Positions 1 through 8,468 of a stretch of DNA of 59,458 nt are shown in pieces. Below the pieces are notes generated by a model. The model was not told the origin of the DNA. It did no database searches and was given only the letters and a program-made list of their open reading frames with translations. The position numbers and the translations under genes are program-made. How positions within the stretch are numbered: position 1 is the first letter of the stretch; every line of letters begins with the position of its first letter. The stretch spans positions 1-59,458 of the forward strand of contig CAYRSB010000009.1 in NCBI GenBank assembly GCA_964426875.1, written 5' to 3'. The DNA comes from Caldatribacterium sp964426875 (GTDB taxonomy: Bacteria > Atribacterota > Atribacteria > Atribacterales > Caldatribacteriaceae).

Positions 1-110
1 CATGGACCTCACCTCCAAGAAAGTGTGTTGTCACAGCCAAGGTCTATACCACACTGGATGGTGAGGTCTTTTGTATTTCTTTGAGATTCCTACAATAAAT
101 TTACACTAAC

Positions 111-129
111 CGAGGGTCACATTCGACGA
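111..129. repeat. 19-bp direct repeat, left copy
   Basis: The 19 bases from 111 to 129 (beginning CGAGGGTCAC) recur exactly at 949-967 in the same orientation. The two copies frame the toxin-antitoxin pair at 156-696. Nothing else recognisable lies in bases 1-155. Confidence 0.7.
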
Positions 130-155
130 AATACCGCTAATCCAGGGAGGCTAAC

Positions 156-407
156 TCATGGTTCCATCCCCTGTAAAATGTGCTCTATCTGCGTGCGCAG
201 TGCAGGCAACTCGTTCGTGACAATATCCCACACGATTTCCTCGTCAACAGCAAAATAACCGTGAATGAGACGGTTGCGCAACACCGCATCCAGCGTTTTA
301 TCGTCCTGCTGGAACTCTTCAAAGCTCAACCCCCCTATATACCGCTCGATCTTTACGATGCACTCCAGGATGTCGTACAAGAAAAGCACCCCTTTGCGCT
401 CAGACAT
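156..407 (-). CDS. hepT: HepT-like HEPN toxin, internally shortened
   Basis: HEPN-domain protein of the HepT/MntA (type VII) toxin-antitoxin family; full-length members are RNases silenced by AMPylation of a tyrosine by MntA. This copy has 83 residues against roughly 110 for the family. The start at 407 overlaps the end of mntA by 8 bp, the usual translational coupling. The family N-terminus (helix ending near DDKTLDAVLRN) and C-terminal RNRLIHGY motif (R-X4-H-X-Y, residues about 44-51) are both present. The stretch that normally separates them, including the V-G-E-A helix and the tryptophan region, is missing without a frameshift. The join lies at an R-N pair that normally occurs on both sides of the missing block. 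The catalytic motif and target tyrosine survive, but folding is doubtful; it may be an inactive toxin. Confidence 0.75.
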   Translation of the reverse strand: MSERKGVLFLYDILECIVKIERYIGGLSFEEFQQDDKTLDAVLRNRLIHGYFAVDEEIVWDIVTNELPALRTQIEHILQGMEP

Positions 408-696
408 AGGTAAGGTCCTTCTCCACATGCTGCTGGAGGCGGGGCTTGCGGCGTAGAGCATTGGGTGTGAGCAGATCCACTCGTACACCCAGAAGCGATT
501 CCAGATAGTCCCACAACTCAAAAAAGCGGAAGCCAATGGGCCTCTCAAGGCGCACCAGGAGGTCGATATCGCTTTCCGGCGTCTCCTCACCACGCGCATA
601 GGAACCGAAGAGGGCAATCTCACAGACGCCGTATTGCTCCCGGAGTTCCGCTTTATGCTCCCGCAGGATGTATTCAATCTCTTCACGCTGCTTCAT
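400..696 (-). CDS. mntA: MntA-like nucleotidyltransferase antitoxin
   Basis: Small (98 aa) minimal nucleotidyltransferase, the antitoxin partner of HepT; in studied systems it transfers AMP to the tyrosine of the HepT R-X4-H-X-Y motif. The Pol-beta superfamily signature GSYARGEETPESDIDLLV (about residues 31-48) is intact, with the paired aspartates D-I-D that bind metal. The C-terminal half resembles typical DUF4062/NTP_transf_2 family members with the ELWDYLESLLG helix and the VDLLT strand. The ATG at 696 is preceded by a GAGGAGG ribosome site. Gene order mntA then hepT with a short overlap is standard. Confidence 0.85.
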   Translation of the reverse strand: MKQREEIEYILREHKAELREQYGVCEIALFGSYARGEETPESDIDLLVRLERPIGFRFFELWDYLESLLGVRVDLLTPNALRRKPRLQQHVEKDLTYV

Positions 697-764
697 CGCG
701 CTTCCTCCTCAGCCTCTACTTCCTGATTTCCTGTGGACCAGCCCAGGGGATTCAATTCAGTATA

Positions 765-792
765 ATCATACCATGGGCAGGGCGTGCTGCAA
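765..792 (-). promoter_or_regulatory. possible sigma-70 promoter of mntA-hepT
   Basis: On the minus strand TTGCAG (787-792) is followed after 16 bp by TATGAT (765-770), about 70 bp before the mntA start. Match to consensus is moderate and no experiment supports it. The rest of 697-1275 shows no recognisable gene. Confidence 0.4.
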
Positions 793-948
793 GGGATGGC
801 GAGTTGGCGCAAGACGAGCAGATGAACTGCCCCTTTGCTGGGCCTCCATGTGGGGGCAATCCTCAACCTCTGTGCCACCCTTACCCCTCCTTCTCGTCCA
901 CGCTTTAACTCATTATACCATCAGTTTTGTCGGCGATTCTGAAGACCA

Positions 949-967
949 CGAGGGTCACATTCGACGA
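949..967. repeat. 19-bp direct repeat, right copy
   Basis: Exact copy of 111-129. It lies about 250 bp upstream of mntA, so the pair encloses the toxin-antitoxin module and its promoter. Confidence 0.7.
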
Positions 968-1275
968 GCAAGATTTGTTTCGATTTTACTGCGATGTACC
1001 TGGAAAACCAGAACATTGAATGTCCACAATGCCCTGTACAGGGGCGTATTCCATTTTGCATTACACCCAAAAGACAACAAAACCTCCTGGTAGGTGCAAT
1101 TGGTAAGCTCAAGATTGGAATGCCAATCACCTTAATAATCTTCAAAGAGGGAATGGAAATTGCTCTCCTTATGAAGACTTCTCCGTTCCCAGGACAAGGG
1201 GAAAAGGATTCCGTCCCTTCTTCCTCGAACCCTAAAAGTGGACTTCCCCCGAAAAAGTAGAGGCACCGTTAGGCT

Positions 1276-2477
1276 GGTCGTGTAAGGAATTTTGTGCAGA
1301 AGTTGGTGCATGAATAGGGGGTACTAAATCGGAGAGGAGGTACCCAATGGACCAGGATACCCTAAGAATGACGTGGCAGAGGTTCTGCAACTGGTGATGG
1401 ACCCAGAGCGGGAGGCTTTCCTGTAAGAGCATGGTGTCCCTGCAAAAGCAGGGATACTACCGCAAGAAGCTCAAGACTTCTCTTCGGCCCAATGAAGCTC
1501 CAAATACCCTGGGACCGGGAGGTACTGCCCGGCCCTTTTACAGCCCTACGTGCGGCGTCAAGTAGGCGTGGGGGGTGGCGTAAGGCAATGCAAGGCAGCT
1601 GAGGTGATGAGCCTACTCTTGGGCCACCGCTACACCCAAAAGACCCTGAGCGCTATAACCGACCAGGTATTGGGGAGAGTGGAAGCCTTCCCCAGAGGCC
1701 CTCTTCTGGAGAACTTGCCTCTGTCACCTGGAGGGCGTTTTCCTGAAGGTCTTCAGGGATGGGTTGGGTGTGGCCAAAGAGGTGGTGTACGTGGCTTTAG
1801 GGATCACCCCAAGGGAAAGAGGCAGATTTTAGGTTTTTGGCTCCTTCTAACCAAGAACACCTCCGCCTGGAAGAAGGGGCGGAGAGGAGCTATGGGGAAG
1901 GATATAAAGGGGGTTTTGCTCTCCATCACCGTTGGCCTTTCCGGCAGAGAAGGGACCATCTTTTGGTCCTATCCCCTGGCTCAGTAGGCCAGGTGTACGG
2001 TGTACCTGGCATGACAAAAGCCTCCCTCAGGTGTAAGCCCGGGATCAGGCTTTGGTGTCCCAAAAGCTCAAGCGTATCTCCATGGTGGAAATTCAGCAAG
2101 AGGCCTTGGAAGCTTTCAAGGCAGGTAGGGAAGCCACTACCCCCGTTGGTGACCTCCTGGTGGGAGAACTGGGGCTCTACTGCAGCTCTAAGATGACCCA
2201 AGGCTTACCCCTGCGGAAGCAGGGGGTGCTTTGACCGTACATCGAAAACACCAGCCTGATGGAGAGGTTTATCCAAGAGGTGAAGAGGGGGACGAAAGTA
2301 AGGAACCACAAATTCCTGGGTCCTGGAGCCATATGCAAGCTTGTCTACTTGGAAAGTGAAAGGCAGAAGGAGAAGGGAGTAAAGAGAAGGCTAAAGGGCT
2401 TTGGTGAGGCTTGGGAGATCTTGGAGAAGGTGCTCCTGAAGTGCTATGCCCCCATACACAAACTTCTTGACACGACC
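1276..2477 (+). mobile_element. degraded IS256-family insertion sequence
   Basis: The element is bounded by imperfect terminal inverted repeats, 1276-1296 (starting GGTCGTGTAAGG) and 2457-2477, that match at 18 of 21 positions. Inside lies a mutator-type (IS256) transposase broken by many frameshifts and stops. Recognisable pieces, in family order, are an N-terminal EVLQLVMDPEREAFL-like segment (about 1378-1425), KAGYYRKKLKT (about 1448-1480), EVMSLLLGHRYTQKTLS near 1600-1650, a VYVALGITP-like DDE core near 1786-1815, and the C-terminal ERFIQEVKRGTKVR and RRLKGFGEAW blocks (about 2262-2420). Length 1.2 kb is close to the normal 1.3 kb. No target duplication is visible. The element is clearly dead. 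Confidence 0.8.
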
Positions 2478-2479
2478 CA

Positions 2480-2890
2480 CATTCCTCTGTTTCCACGATC
2501 TTTTCCATGGATGGAACATGCCTCCTTTTTGCTTGTTCCTCTGAACTTTTGTCCTTATGCTCAACACTTCCTCTCCTTGTAACTTTCTGTACACCTCTTT
2601 CTCGAGAACTCCATAGGAGAAAGAATCCATGGTCAATAATCTTCTCAAGAAAAGCAATGCTGTCATATCCTTTATCCCCAGGAAGTATTGTCCTTCTCCT
2701 TTTTCAACGAGTCGCTCTCCAAAAACGACCTCTGAGGAACAGGCTTTCCCCACCTCCACCCATAGAATGCTTTTCTCCCTTCGGTGTCGATGCCCAAAAG
2801 AACTACTACCCGCACATGGGAATGGGCTTTTCGTAAGCTCTGTCCTCGCAAGGAATGGAGAAAGGGGTATCTTTTCCTTCAAGTCCTGGA
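2480..2890 (-). pseudogene. relic of a DDE transposase (IS4/IS5-like)
   Basis: Read on the minus strand, out of several frames, this stretch keeps the transposase block GDKGYDSIAFLEKIIDHGF (near 2620-2680), typical of the second catalytic aspartate region of IS4/IS5-type DDE enzymes. It is preceded by a VVVLLGIDTEGRKAFYGW-like segment (about 2740-2810) and followed by a basic C-terminal region with an EEQAKRR-like patch. Frameshifts and stops prevent any intact product. The exact IS family cannot be fixed by eye. Confidence 0.5.
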
Positions 2891-2899
2891 TCAACGATG

Positions 2900-3490
2900 A
2901 TACTCAGAATTACGTGATGGGAACTCGCTCTGGTGAAGGGAAGGAGCTCTTTCAGGGGTTCGGTGGCGGTATTCGTGAATCGCCTCCACAGGGTAGTATG
3001 GTCAATGTGGGAACAAAAAGGCAGTGGAGATTTCTTTCTAAGCTTGGAAGGACTTCTGATGCAAGACTTTGGGAAGAAGGGTGGTATAGGTGAGTTCTTG
3101 AGAATACCGGAAAGGACGGCAGGGTTTTTCTCTCCCCCTTGTTCTCTTTTCCTTTTCAAGGATTGCTGCCCTTCCTCAGGCTGAAATTCAGGGTATTGGG
3201 AGGTTTGAAAAGGAGGGGGAATTGGTTGCCTGCGGTGGTTGAGTTCCCTGTGTTTGGGAGAGTGAGAAGACGAAGGGGAGGAAGACAAAGAAAAGAACCT
3301 ACCATCGGAAACTGAAGGGCATCTTCTTCGACATTACCTTTTCAGCTTCAAGGATAAGTCCCCAGGCTAAAAAGTACTACACGAGAAAGAGAGCGGGGGG
3401 AAAGCTCGCTGAAGAGGTCTTCTGCGCCTGGCTCCACAATATGTGAGAATCATGTATGCTGTTCTGTGCAAAGGGAAACCTTACCTACAT
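2900..3490 (+). pseudogene. relic of an IS110-family transposase, C-terminal part
   Basis: Several plus-strand frames together give the C-terminal half of an IS110 (DEDD) transposase: a VAVFVNRLHRVVWSMW segment (about 2966-3013), an EIQGIGRFEKEGELVA block (about 3183-3230), and ITFSASRISPQAKKYYTRKR followed by GGKLAEE and RIMYAVLCKGKPY (about 3335-3490). These correspond to the region around the helix-hairpin-helix and the serine-containing Transposase_20 domain. The N-terminal RuvC-like domain is absent. Bases 3491-3688 hold nothing recognisable. Confidence 0.65.
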
Positions 3491-3688
3491 GCTATTGACA
3501 TAGGAAGTTGACGCAACCTCTGTGAACTGGACTGTAAAACGGCCATAGAGGTGCCATAGAGATTCTGAGGGCATTTTCCTTCGCTTCTTTTTGTGTCAAT
3601 ATTCTCTCAATTTTTCTCTAAAAAGAGAATCACCGGAGATATCGCGCCCATGCCACGACAGGAAGGCCTGCAAAGAAAAAGCGACAAT

Positions 3689-5233
3689 TCACGGCATCTC
3701 GGTTTTCCTTTCAAAGCTCAAAGGATCGAAGAGTTCTTTCTCTTCAAAGAGGCTTTCCGCTCGACGGGGTTCATCAAAGCCCAAAAAGTTTAAAGCCACA
3801 AAGAAGTCCCCTTCCGGCTCAAAAAGGGAGACCTCAAAATCCACACAGTCCTCGATTCGACGGCGAAGAAAATATCGCTTCTCTCCCCAATTCTTTTGAG
3901 GAAAGGAGTATACTCCTTCCACCCCAAAAGACATGGTTTCGCTCCCCACTCCAATACCTACGGTAAGATCGCTCCAATCTTCCTTGAGGAAATCATACCT
4001 CCCTCGAAGCCGCAAAAAACTCCCCTCCTCATCCCCCAGGCGAAATTCAAGAGAACCCAAAGACTCCGAGGAAAGATCAAAGAAAAAGGGGGAATACTGT
4101 CCCTCCACGAATCGCCATTCAAGGCGAGTCCAAAAATGCGGCGAAAATTCTTTCTCCCAAAAGACTTTCCCCCCTATTCGAAGAGCGTCTCCTCCTTTCT
4201 CCATGGATGTTCCCCAGAGAAAGGCCTCGGCCCCAAATCCCTCCCCATTGAAAGAGAGTTTTACCCTCGCATCCCAGCGGGCGTCAGCGTAGTCTTCGGC
4301 AATAAAGTATCCATAGCTCAGCTTCCCCGAAAGAAAGACCCGGGGCGAGACTTTCTCTTCCAGAGAAGCTACAATCTGAGGAGAACGAGAGAGAAGGCGA
4401 TTGTCCACTCGCTCGTTGTGGGTATCAAGGAAAAGAAGAGAAAAATTCTCTTGAGTTACAGAAAGAAGACCACCCCAGGTGTTTTTCCCTCCGGAATAAA
4501 CGTCCCAAAAGGCTCTTCCCTTAAAAGACCCTCCTTCTGCCTCAAGGTCCATTTTGAACTCGCTTCCTTTGTAGCTTGTCACAGTATAACGGCCCAGAAA
4601 GAATACCGAAGATGAAAGAGGATACTCATAGCGAACCCCAGTATACCATCCTTTCGCCCGGGAAAAGCCCAACTCTGGCAAAAGAGAACTCCCATCCCTT
4701 TGCAGGGTACGGGTGACAAAGGGGAGTTCGACGATCTTCTTGTCCCGGATGTAGAGAGAAAGTCCTTGAAGGGTTACCTTCCCCTCGGGAAAGACCGTGA
4801 CTTCCTTTGCCCGGAGACTCACAAAAGGCGGCTCCCTCTTACATCCCGTGCAGAGGATTTCATCACCCTGCCAGGCTCCTCGAGCGTATGACAGGCGTTT
4901 CCCCCGAAAAAGAAGCTCTCCTTTGCCCCGTAAAAGGTAAGCCAGAGTAGCACTCTCAACCCACCCTTCAGACTTTTCAAAAGAGTAATAGAGAGCCTCA
5001 CCCCGCACGGTATACTCCCCAAAGTGAGCCTCAAAGGGCGCGTCCACAAAAACTTCCAGAGTTGGGATTACAAAGAGAGCGTGCTCTGTGAAAAGGGAAA
5101 AATCCTGAAAAGAGAGTGTTACTCCCCCAGAAGCTTCAAGGCGTCCTTGCTCATCATCGTACAGCAGGAGGGAAGCACGTAGCGTGATTCCCTCCTCGGC
5201 AAAAAGGGGGAGGGACCATCCTAAGAGGATCAA
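3689..5233 (-). CDS. LptD/OstA-like outer-membrane assembly protein
   Basis: Predicted outer-membrane protein of the LptD (OstA/Imp) type, which inserts lipopolysaccharide or a related glycolipid into the outer leaflet. After a hydrophobic leader ending SLPLFAEEG, residues about 15-170 form the repeated short strands of an OstA-like jellyroll (for example LEASGGVTLSFQDFSL and FVDAPFEAHFGEYTVRGEAL). From about residue 180 on, alternating aromatic strands such as WYTGVRYEYPLSSSVFFLGRY mark a beta-barrel reaching the C-terminus. With 514 aa it is shorter than enterobacterial LptD (about 780). The start is uncertain: TTG at 5233 gives a short leader, and no ATG or GTG lies in frame upstream before the preceding gene. 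It is the last gene of a three-gene minus-strand operon with two exported proteins. A two-cysteine pair in CTGCKREP is a possible disulfide. Confidence 0.65.
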   Translation of the reverse strand: MILLGWSLPLFAEEGITLRASLLLYDDEQGRLEASGGVTLSFQDFSLFTEHALFVIPTLEVFVDAPFEAHFGEYTVRGEALYYSFEKSEGWVESATLAYLLRGKGELLFRGKRLSYARGAWQGDEILCTGCKREPPFVSLRAKEVTVFPEGKVTLQGLSLYIRDKKIVELPFVTRTLQRDGSSLLPELGFSRAKGWYTGVRYEYPLSSSVFFLGRYTVTSYKGSEFKMDLEAEGGSFKGRAFWDVYSGGKNTWGGLLSVTQENFSLLFLDTHNERVDNRLLSRSPQIVASLEEKVSPRVFLSGKLSYGYFIAEDYADARWDARVKLSFNGEGFGAEAFLWGTSMEKGGDALRIGGKVFWEKEFSPHFWTRLEWRFVEGQYSPFFFDLSSESLGSLEFRLGDEEGSFLRLRGRYDFLKEDWSDLTVGIGVGSETMSFGVEGVYSFPQKNWGEKRYFLRRRIEDCVDFEVSLFEPEGDFFVALNFLGFDEPRRAESLFEEKELFDPLSFERKTEMP

Positions 5234-5247
5234 AAGGACAAACGCTT

Positions 5248-6033
5248 CTATTCCCCACTTCGCCTTTCTTTCAGCTCCCTTAAGCGCTCCTTAACACTCC
5301 TTTGTTCTTCTTCTATTCTTTTAATCTGTTCTTCAAGCTGCTCCTTACGATACTCGAGGTCCCTCAAACGCTCTTCAAGGCGAAGGATTTCTTCCTCGAG
5401 TATCGGCTTCCACTCTGGTCGAGAGAAATCAGGAGGAATGTAAGGACTGTCAAAGCGTAGTTCCACCTCTTCGGCAATGAGAGAGGGGTCAGGATCGAGC
5501 TGGGCAAAGTGAAGTATGACATAACTGGTTTCCGGGGTGATAAAGGGATTTCCCTCCTTGTCAAAGCGGGGGAAGTATATCCTCCCGGTAAATTCTCGCA
5601 TGATTTTTTCGTCAAATTCCTTAGCATATTCTACAGGGTAAAGCTTTCGTCCCTTGTCGTCCACAAGATAGGTGTTCTGGACGAATCGCAAAGGATACAA
5701 AGGAGACCCCCTCAATTTCTTCAGAGTCACCTCGAAGACCAGATAACGGGAAAGACGCTCTCGCTGAATGAAATCCCGATGGTAGGCCAGCTCTTCCTCT
5801 GCAGAAAGGAGGTTCTCCTTCCCATACTTTGCTACCCAGGCCTGGGTGACTTCCTCGTTCCAGAAAAGAGCCCGCACGGAGAAGCTACCTCGAACAGTAA
5901 CGGAGCGGGTCCACTTGTTAACAGTGTCCTTGTAAATCTTATTGTAATCGACGTTCTCCGCCTGCACTGCGCTCCAGAAGAAAACTACCAAGAACATCAC
6001 AGAGATAAGAAAAAGAACGGGGCTTTTCCTCAT
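5248..6033 (-). CDS. exported protein with C-terminal coiled coil, unknown function
   Basis: No family recognised. The product (261 aa) has a clear signal peptide (MRKSPVLFLISVMFLVVF then WSAVQA) and a mature part of about 180 residues rich in beta-type sequence (for example YLVFEVTLKKL and SYVILHFAQLDP). The last 50-55 residues form a strong charged coiled coil (EEEILRLEERLRDLEYRKEQ and onward). ATG at 6033 is preferred because the GAGGAGG ribosome site at 6040-6046 sits six bases before it; in-frame ATGs at 6039 and 6051 are possible. It lies between the other two genes of the operon and 15 bp upstream of the LptD-like gene, so a periplasmic or envelope-assembly role is an inference. Confidence 0.7.
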   Translation of the reverse strand: MRKSPVLFLISVMFLVVFFWSAVQAENVDYNKIYKDTVNKWTRSVTVRGSFSVRALFWNEEVTQAWVAKYGKENLLSAEEELAYHRDFIQRERLSRYLVFEVTLKKLRGSPLYPLRFVQNTYLVDDKGRKLYPVEYAKEFDEKIMREFTGRIYFPRFDKEGNPFITPETSYVILHFAQLDPDPSLIAEEVELRFDSPYIPPDFSRPEWKPILEEEILRLEERLRDLEYRKEQLEEQIKRIEEEQRSVKERLRELKERRSGE

Positions 6034-6044
6034 TTTCATCCTCC

Positions 6045-7142
6045 TCACCATTCCTCAAAGGGTTTGACCTCAATCTCCACCTGGGGAGTCTCTTCAGGTA
6101 CCTCCTCGGGGGTTATCTCCTCGATGCCCTCTTGAGATTCTTCAAACGTCGTCTCGGGTGCCGGCGTTACTTCTTCTGGACCCCACGGAATGCCTTCTTC
6201 TTTTTTAAGATGTGGTGCTTCAAGATGTCCCAAAACTTCCCGGTCCCCGGCTACCTCAAGGTAGAACTCTTTTCCCCTCTCTACCTTAGCTGGTTCTCCT
6301 TGCACAAAGACTCCGGCTACCACTCCTACCGGACCGAAAATGGCTAATCCGGCGATGCTTGCTCCAACTGCATAGGGTAAAGCCTTGTTTTCTTGAATTG
6401 CCCGTTCCCCCATGGTAAGAGGAATGGGAGTTCCATCCACCGCCTTAACATCTCCAAAATCAATCAATATTTTTCCTGCCCGTCCGAAGGCCCCCCTCCG
6501 ACGGACTCCAGTAATTTTCCCCTGTCCCCGGGTACCTTTGGGAATGACCAGCACCCCATCTACCCGTACATCCTCAAGAACCACGTAAGGCACTGGATCT
6601 CCCACGTTGTTTCTTTCAGAATTAAGGTCGGTCTCGAGGGCGATTTTTACCAAGGTCTCTCGAGGAATGAGAACGGTGAAGCCCTGTACTTCCTCAGGAT
6701 TTACACAGGTGCGATACAGCCTGTCTACTCGCACACCGATAGGGTCACTGCTCGGCAGACCAAAAACGAGTTTTTCCAAATCCTCGAGTTCTGAAAGGAG
6801 AATTCCCCCCTGGGAAGGTTCAGAGCGAAGGGTGAAACGCACAGCGCGCATTTTAAAAACTAAAGAGGGTTCTTCCTTTGTCCCATCAAGAATGAAGGCC
6901 TTGAGCTTTCCCACCCGCTCCATAAGCGTTCCAGAGAGGGTGTCGCCCGTAAGATCTCGCTCAATCTTCTCCACCCGGGAAAGAATGCTACCACTCTGGG
7001 GTACCCCGTAAAGGACCTTTTCCATCTCCTTGAGGTCTCTAACGACCGGAGAAACAACTGTCCCCTCTTCCGCCCAAACCTCCGCTACTGCCACGCAAAA
7101 AAACACTACAAGAAGAACACAGCCTACACTCTTTCGCATCAC
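6045..7142 (-). CDS. exported protein with internal repeats and TrbI-like domain, unknown function
   Basis: Unassigned 365-aa exported protein. A signal peptide (VGCVLLVVFFCVAVAEVWAE) is followed by two copies of a repeat of the form L-x-x-x-E-K-V-x-x-G-x-P-x-x-x-x-x-x-x-R-V-x-x-x: MEKVLYGVPQSGSILSRVEK (about residue 41) and LEKLVFGLPSSDPIGVRVDR (about 127). Similar repeats occur in surface proteins of other phyla. Residues about 165-300 carry a VVIPKGT-like core (VLVIPKGTRGQGKITGVRRR, then DGTPIPL), as in TrbI/VirB10-type and pilus-assembly proteins, followed by a glycine-rich hydrophobic stretch. The tail is acidic and proline-rich. First gene of the operon, preceded by a GGAGCG ribosome site. 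Confidence 0.65.
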   Translation of the reverse strand: MMRKSVGCVLLVVFFCVAVAEVWAEEGTVVSPVVRDLKEMEKVLYGVPQSGSILSRVEKIERDLTGDTLSGTLMERVGKLKAFILDGTKEEPSLVFKMRAVRFTLRSEPSQGGILLSELEDLEKLVFGLPSSDPIGVRVDRLYRTCVNPEEVQGFTVLIPRETLVKIALETDLNSERNNVGDPVPYVVLEDVRVDGVLVIPKGTRGQGKITGVRRRGAFGRAGKILIDFGDVKAVDGTPIPLTMGERAIQENKALPYAVGASIAGLAIFGPVGVVAGVFVQGEPAKVERGKEFYLEVAGDREVLGHLEAPHLKKEEGIPWGPEEVTPAPETTFEESQEGIEEITPEEVPEETPQVEIEVKPFEEW

Positions 7143-7424
7143 ACTTCACGCTCCTTTATCACTTCTTCCAGAGATCCCGATCCCCCACCTTCCTGTCTCT
7201 CCCAACCTCTCTGGCAAAGCAGAGTGCCCGGTCGGCTTTGACGAAGGGGTCACTCGATTTTTAAGCTCTTTCACACCCGTAGACTTCACGGGAAACTGTC
7301 ACCACACAGGCCGCAGAACTTTAAGGGTAAGGGAAAGAACAGCCCTCTTTTTTCCAAGACATGCTCTACGGAATAACCGATGGGTTGAGAGTCGCCGACA
7401 ACGGTGATTTTCTTCTCAACTTCT

Positions 7425-8468
7425 CTACCCACGCATTGCACACCTTCCTGTATCACAGCTTGAAAGAGAAGGTAGGGAGGATAGAGTTTCCTCTTCTTCA
7501 CTGCGAGCTGTAGCTACTTCAGGAGTCCACTTCCCACAACGGCTTCCCCAAAGGGCTTTTACCTGACCCTCCTCCTTAAGAACGACGATTTCGCAGGCAT
7601 TGGGACAATCGGTACAGGTGAAACTCCGGCTCTTGAAGTTTCGTTCCACCACCGAAAACCCTTGAAAAGCCGTCTCTCTGGGGGCATATTCCATGGCTAA
7701 AATTGCTGCTCCCCAGGCTCCCATGACCCCGTGTTCCGGTGGGACGATGATGCACTTCTTCCCTTCAAAAAAGTCCTGGAAGGCCTGAACCATGCCCTGG
7801 TTGGCCGCTACCCCCCCTTGAAACACGATAGGGTCCTCAATCTCCCGGCCTGAGGCAAGGTTGTTGATGAAGTTCCGCACCAGGGCCTCGCAGAGACCCT
7901 TCACAATTTCTGCTTTCCCAAAGCCCAACTGTTGTTTGTGAATCATGTCTGACTCGGCAAACACCGTACACCTGCCAGCAATCCGTACCGATTGTTTCGC
8001 CTGCAGAGCCAGCTTTCCGAATTCCTCGATGGGCACATTGAGACGTACTGCCTGGTGTTCCAGAAAGGACCCAGTCCCGGCAGCACAGACCGTGTTCATG
8101 GCAAAATCCTCCACAACGCCGTTCCGAATGATGATGAGCTTTGAGTCCTGTCCCCCGATTTCAAAGACCGTTCGTACATCAGGAACCCGAGTAATAGCTG
8201 CTACGGCGTGGGCGGTGATTTCGTTCTTCACAATATCTGCTCCCACAATGACTCCGGCCAGGTGTCTTGCACTTCCGGTTGTTCCCACTCCCCGGATGAC
8301 TCCTTCCCAAGGCATACGACGCTCAATATAGCGTAATCCTTCCTTTAAAGCCGCAATGGGGTCACCGCTTGTGCGCAAGTAACAGCTCGCTATTATGTGC
8401 TTTTCTCTGTCCATCAGGACAAATTTTGTAGTCACCGATCCTACATCGACTCCAAGGTAGAGATCCAT
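7425..8468 (-). CDS. BadF/BadG-type CoA-activase ATPase
   Basis: ATPase of the acetate/sugar kinase/Hsc70/actin fold, family BadF/BadG/BcrA/BcrD/HgdC. Such proteins carry a 4Fe-4S cluster between subunits and drive ATP-dependent one-electron transfer to a partner dehydratase or reductase. Visible motifs are the phosphate loop GVDVGSVTTKFVLMD (about 5-19), the GGQDSK motif, the NTVCAAGTGSFLEHQ segment containing a cluster cysteine, a second cysteine in AGRCTVFAESDMIH, and GGVAANQ. Beyond the family core, the C-terminal 80 residues add four further cysteines (CTDCPNAC and SRCGKW), perhaps a second cluster. ATG at 8468 overlaps the stop of the next upstream gene. It is the last gene of a three-gene set with two paralogous subunits; the substrate is unknown. 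Confidence 0.85.
   Translation of the reverse strand: MDLYLGVDVGSVTTKFVLMDREKHIIASCYLRTSGDPIAALKEGLRYIERRMPWEGVIRGVGTTGSARHLAGVIVGADIVKNEITAHAVAAITRVPDVRTVFEIGGQDSKLIIIRNGVVEDFAMNTVCAAGTGSFLEHQAVRLNVPIEEFGKLALQAKQSVRIAGRCTVFAESDMIHKQQLGFGKAEIVKGLCEALVRNFINNLASGREIEDPIVFQGGVAANQGMVQAFQDFFEGKKCIIVPPEHGVMGAWGAAILAMEYAPRETAFQGFSVVERNFKSRSFTCTDCPNACEIVVLKEEGQVKALWGSRCGKWTPEVATARSEEEETLSSLPSLSSCDTGRCAMRG

Noticed and set aside
3896..4615. Open frame of 239 codons on the plus strand
   Set aside because: It lies wholly within and antisense to the LptD-like gene, is highly basic and has no family features.
7286..7501. 71-codon minus-strand frame and possible riboswitch between 7143 and 7424
   Set aside because: The frame overlaps the end of the activase gene and has no family likeness or ribosome site. 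No conserved riboswitch core, T-run terminator or tRNA-like fold could be recognised in the 280-bp interval.
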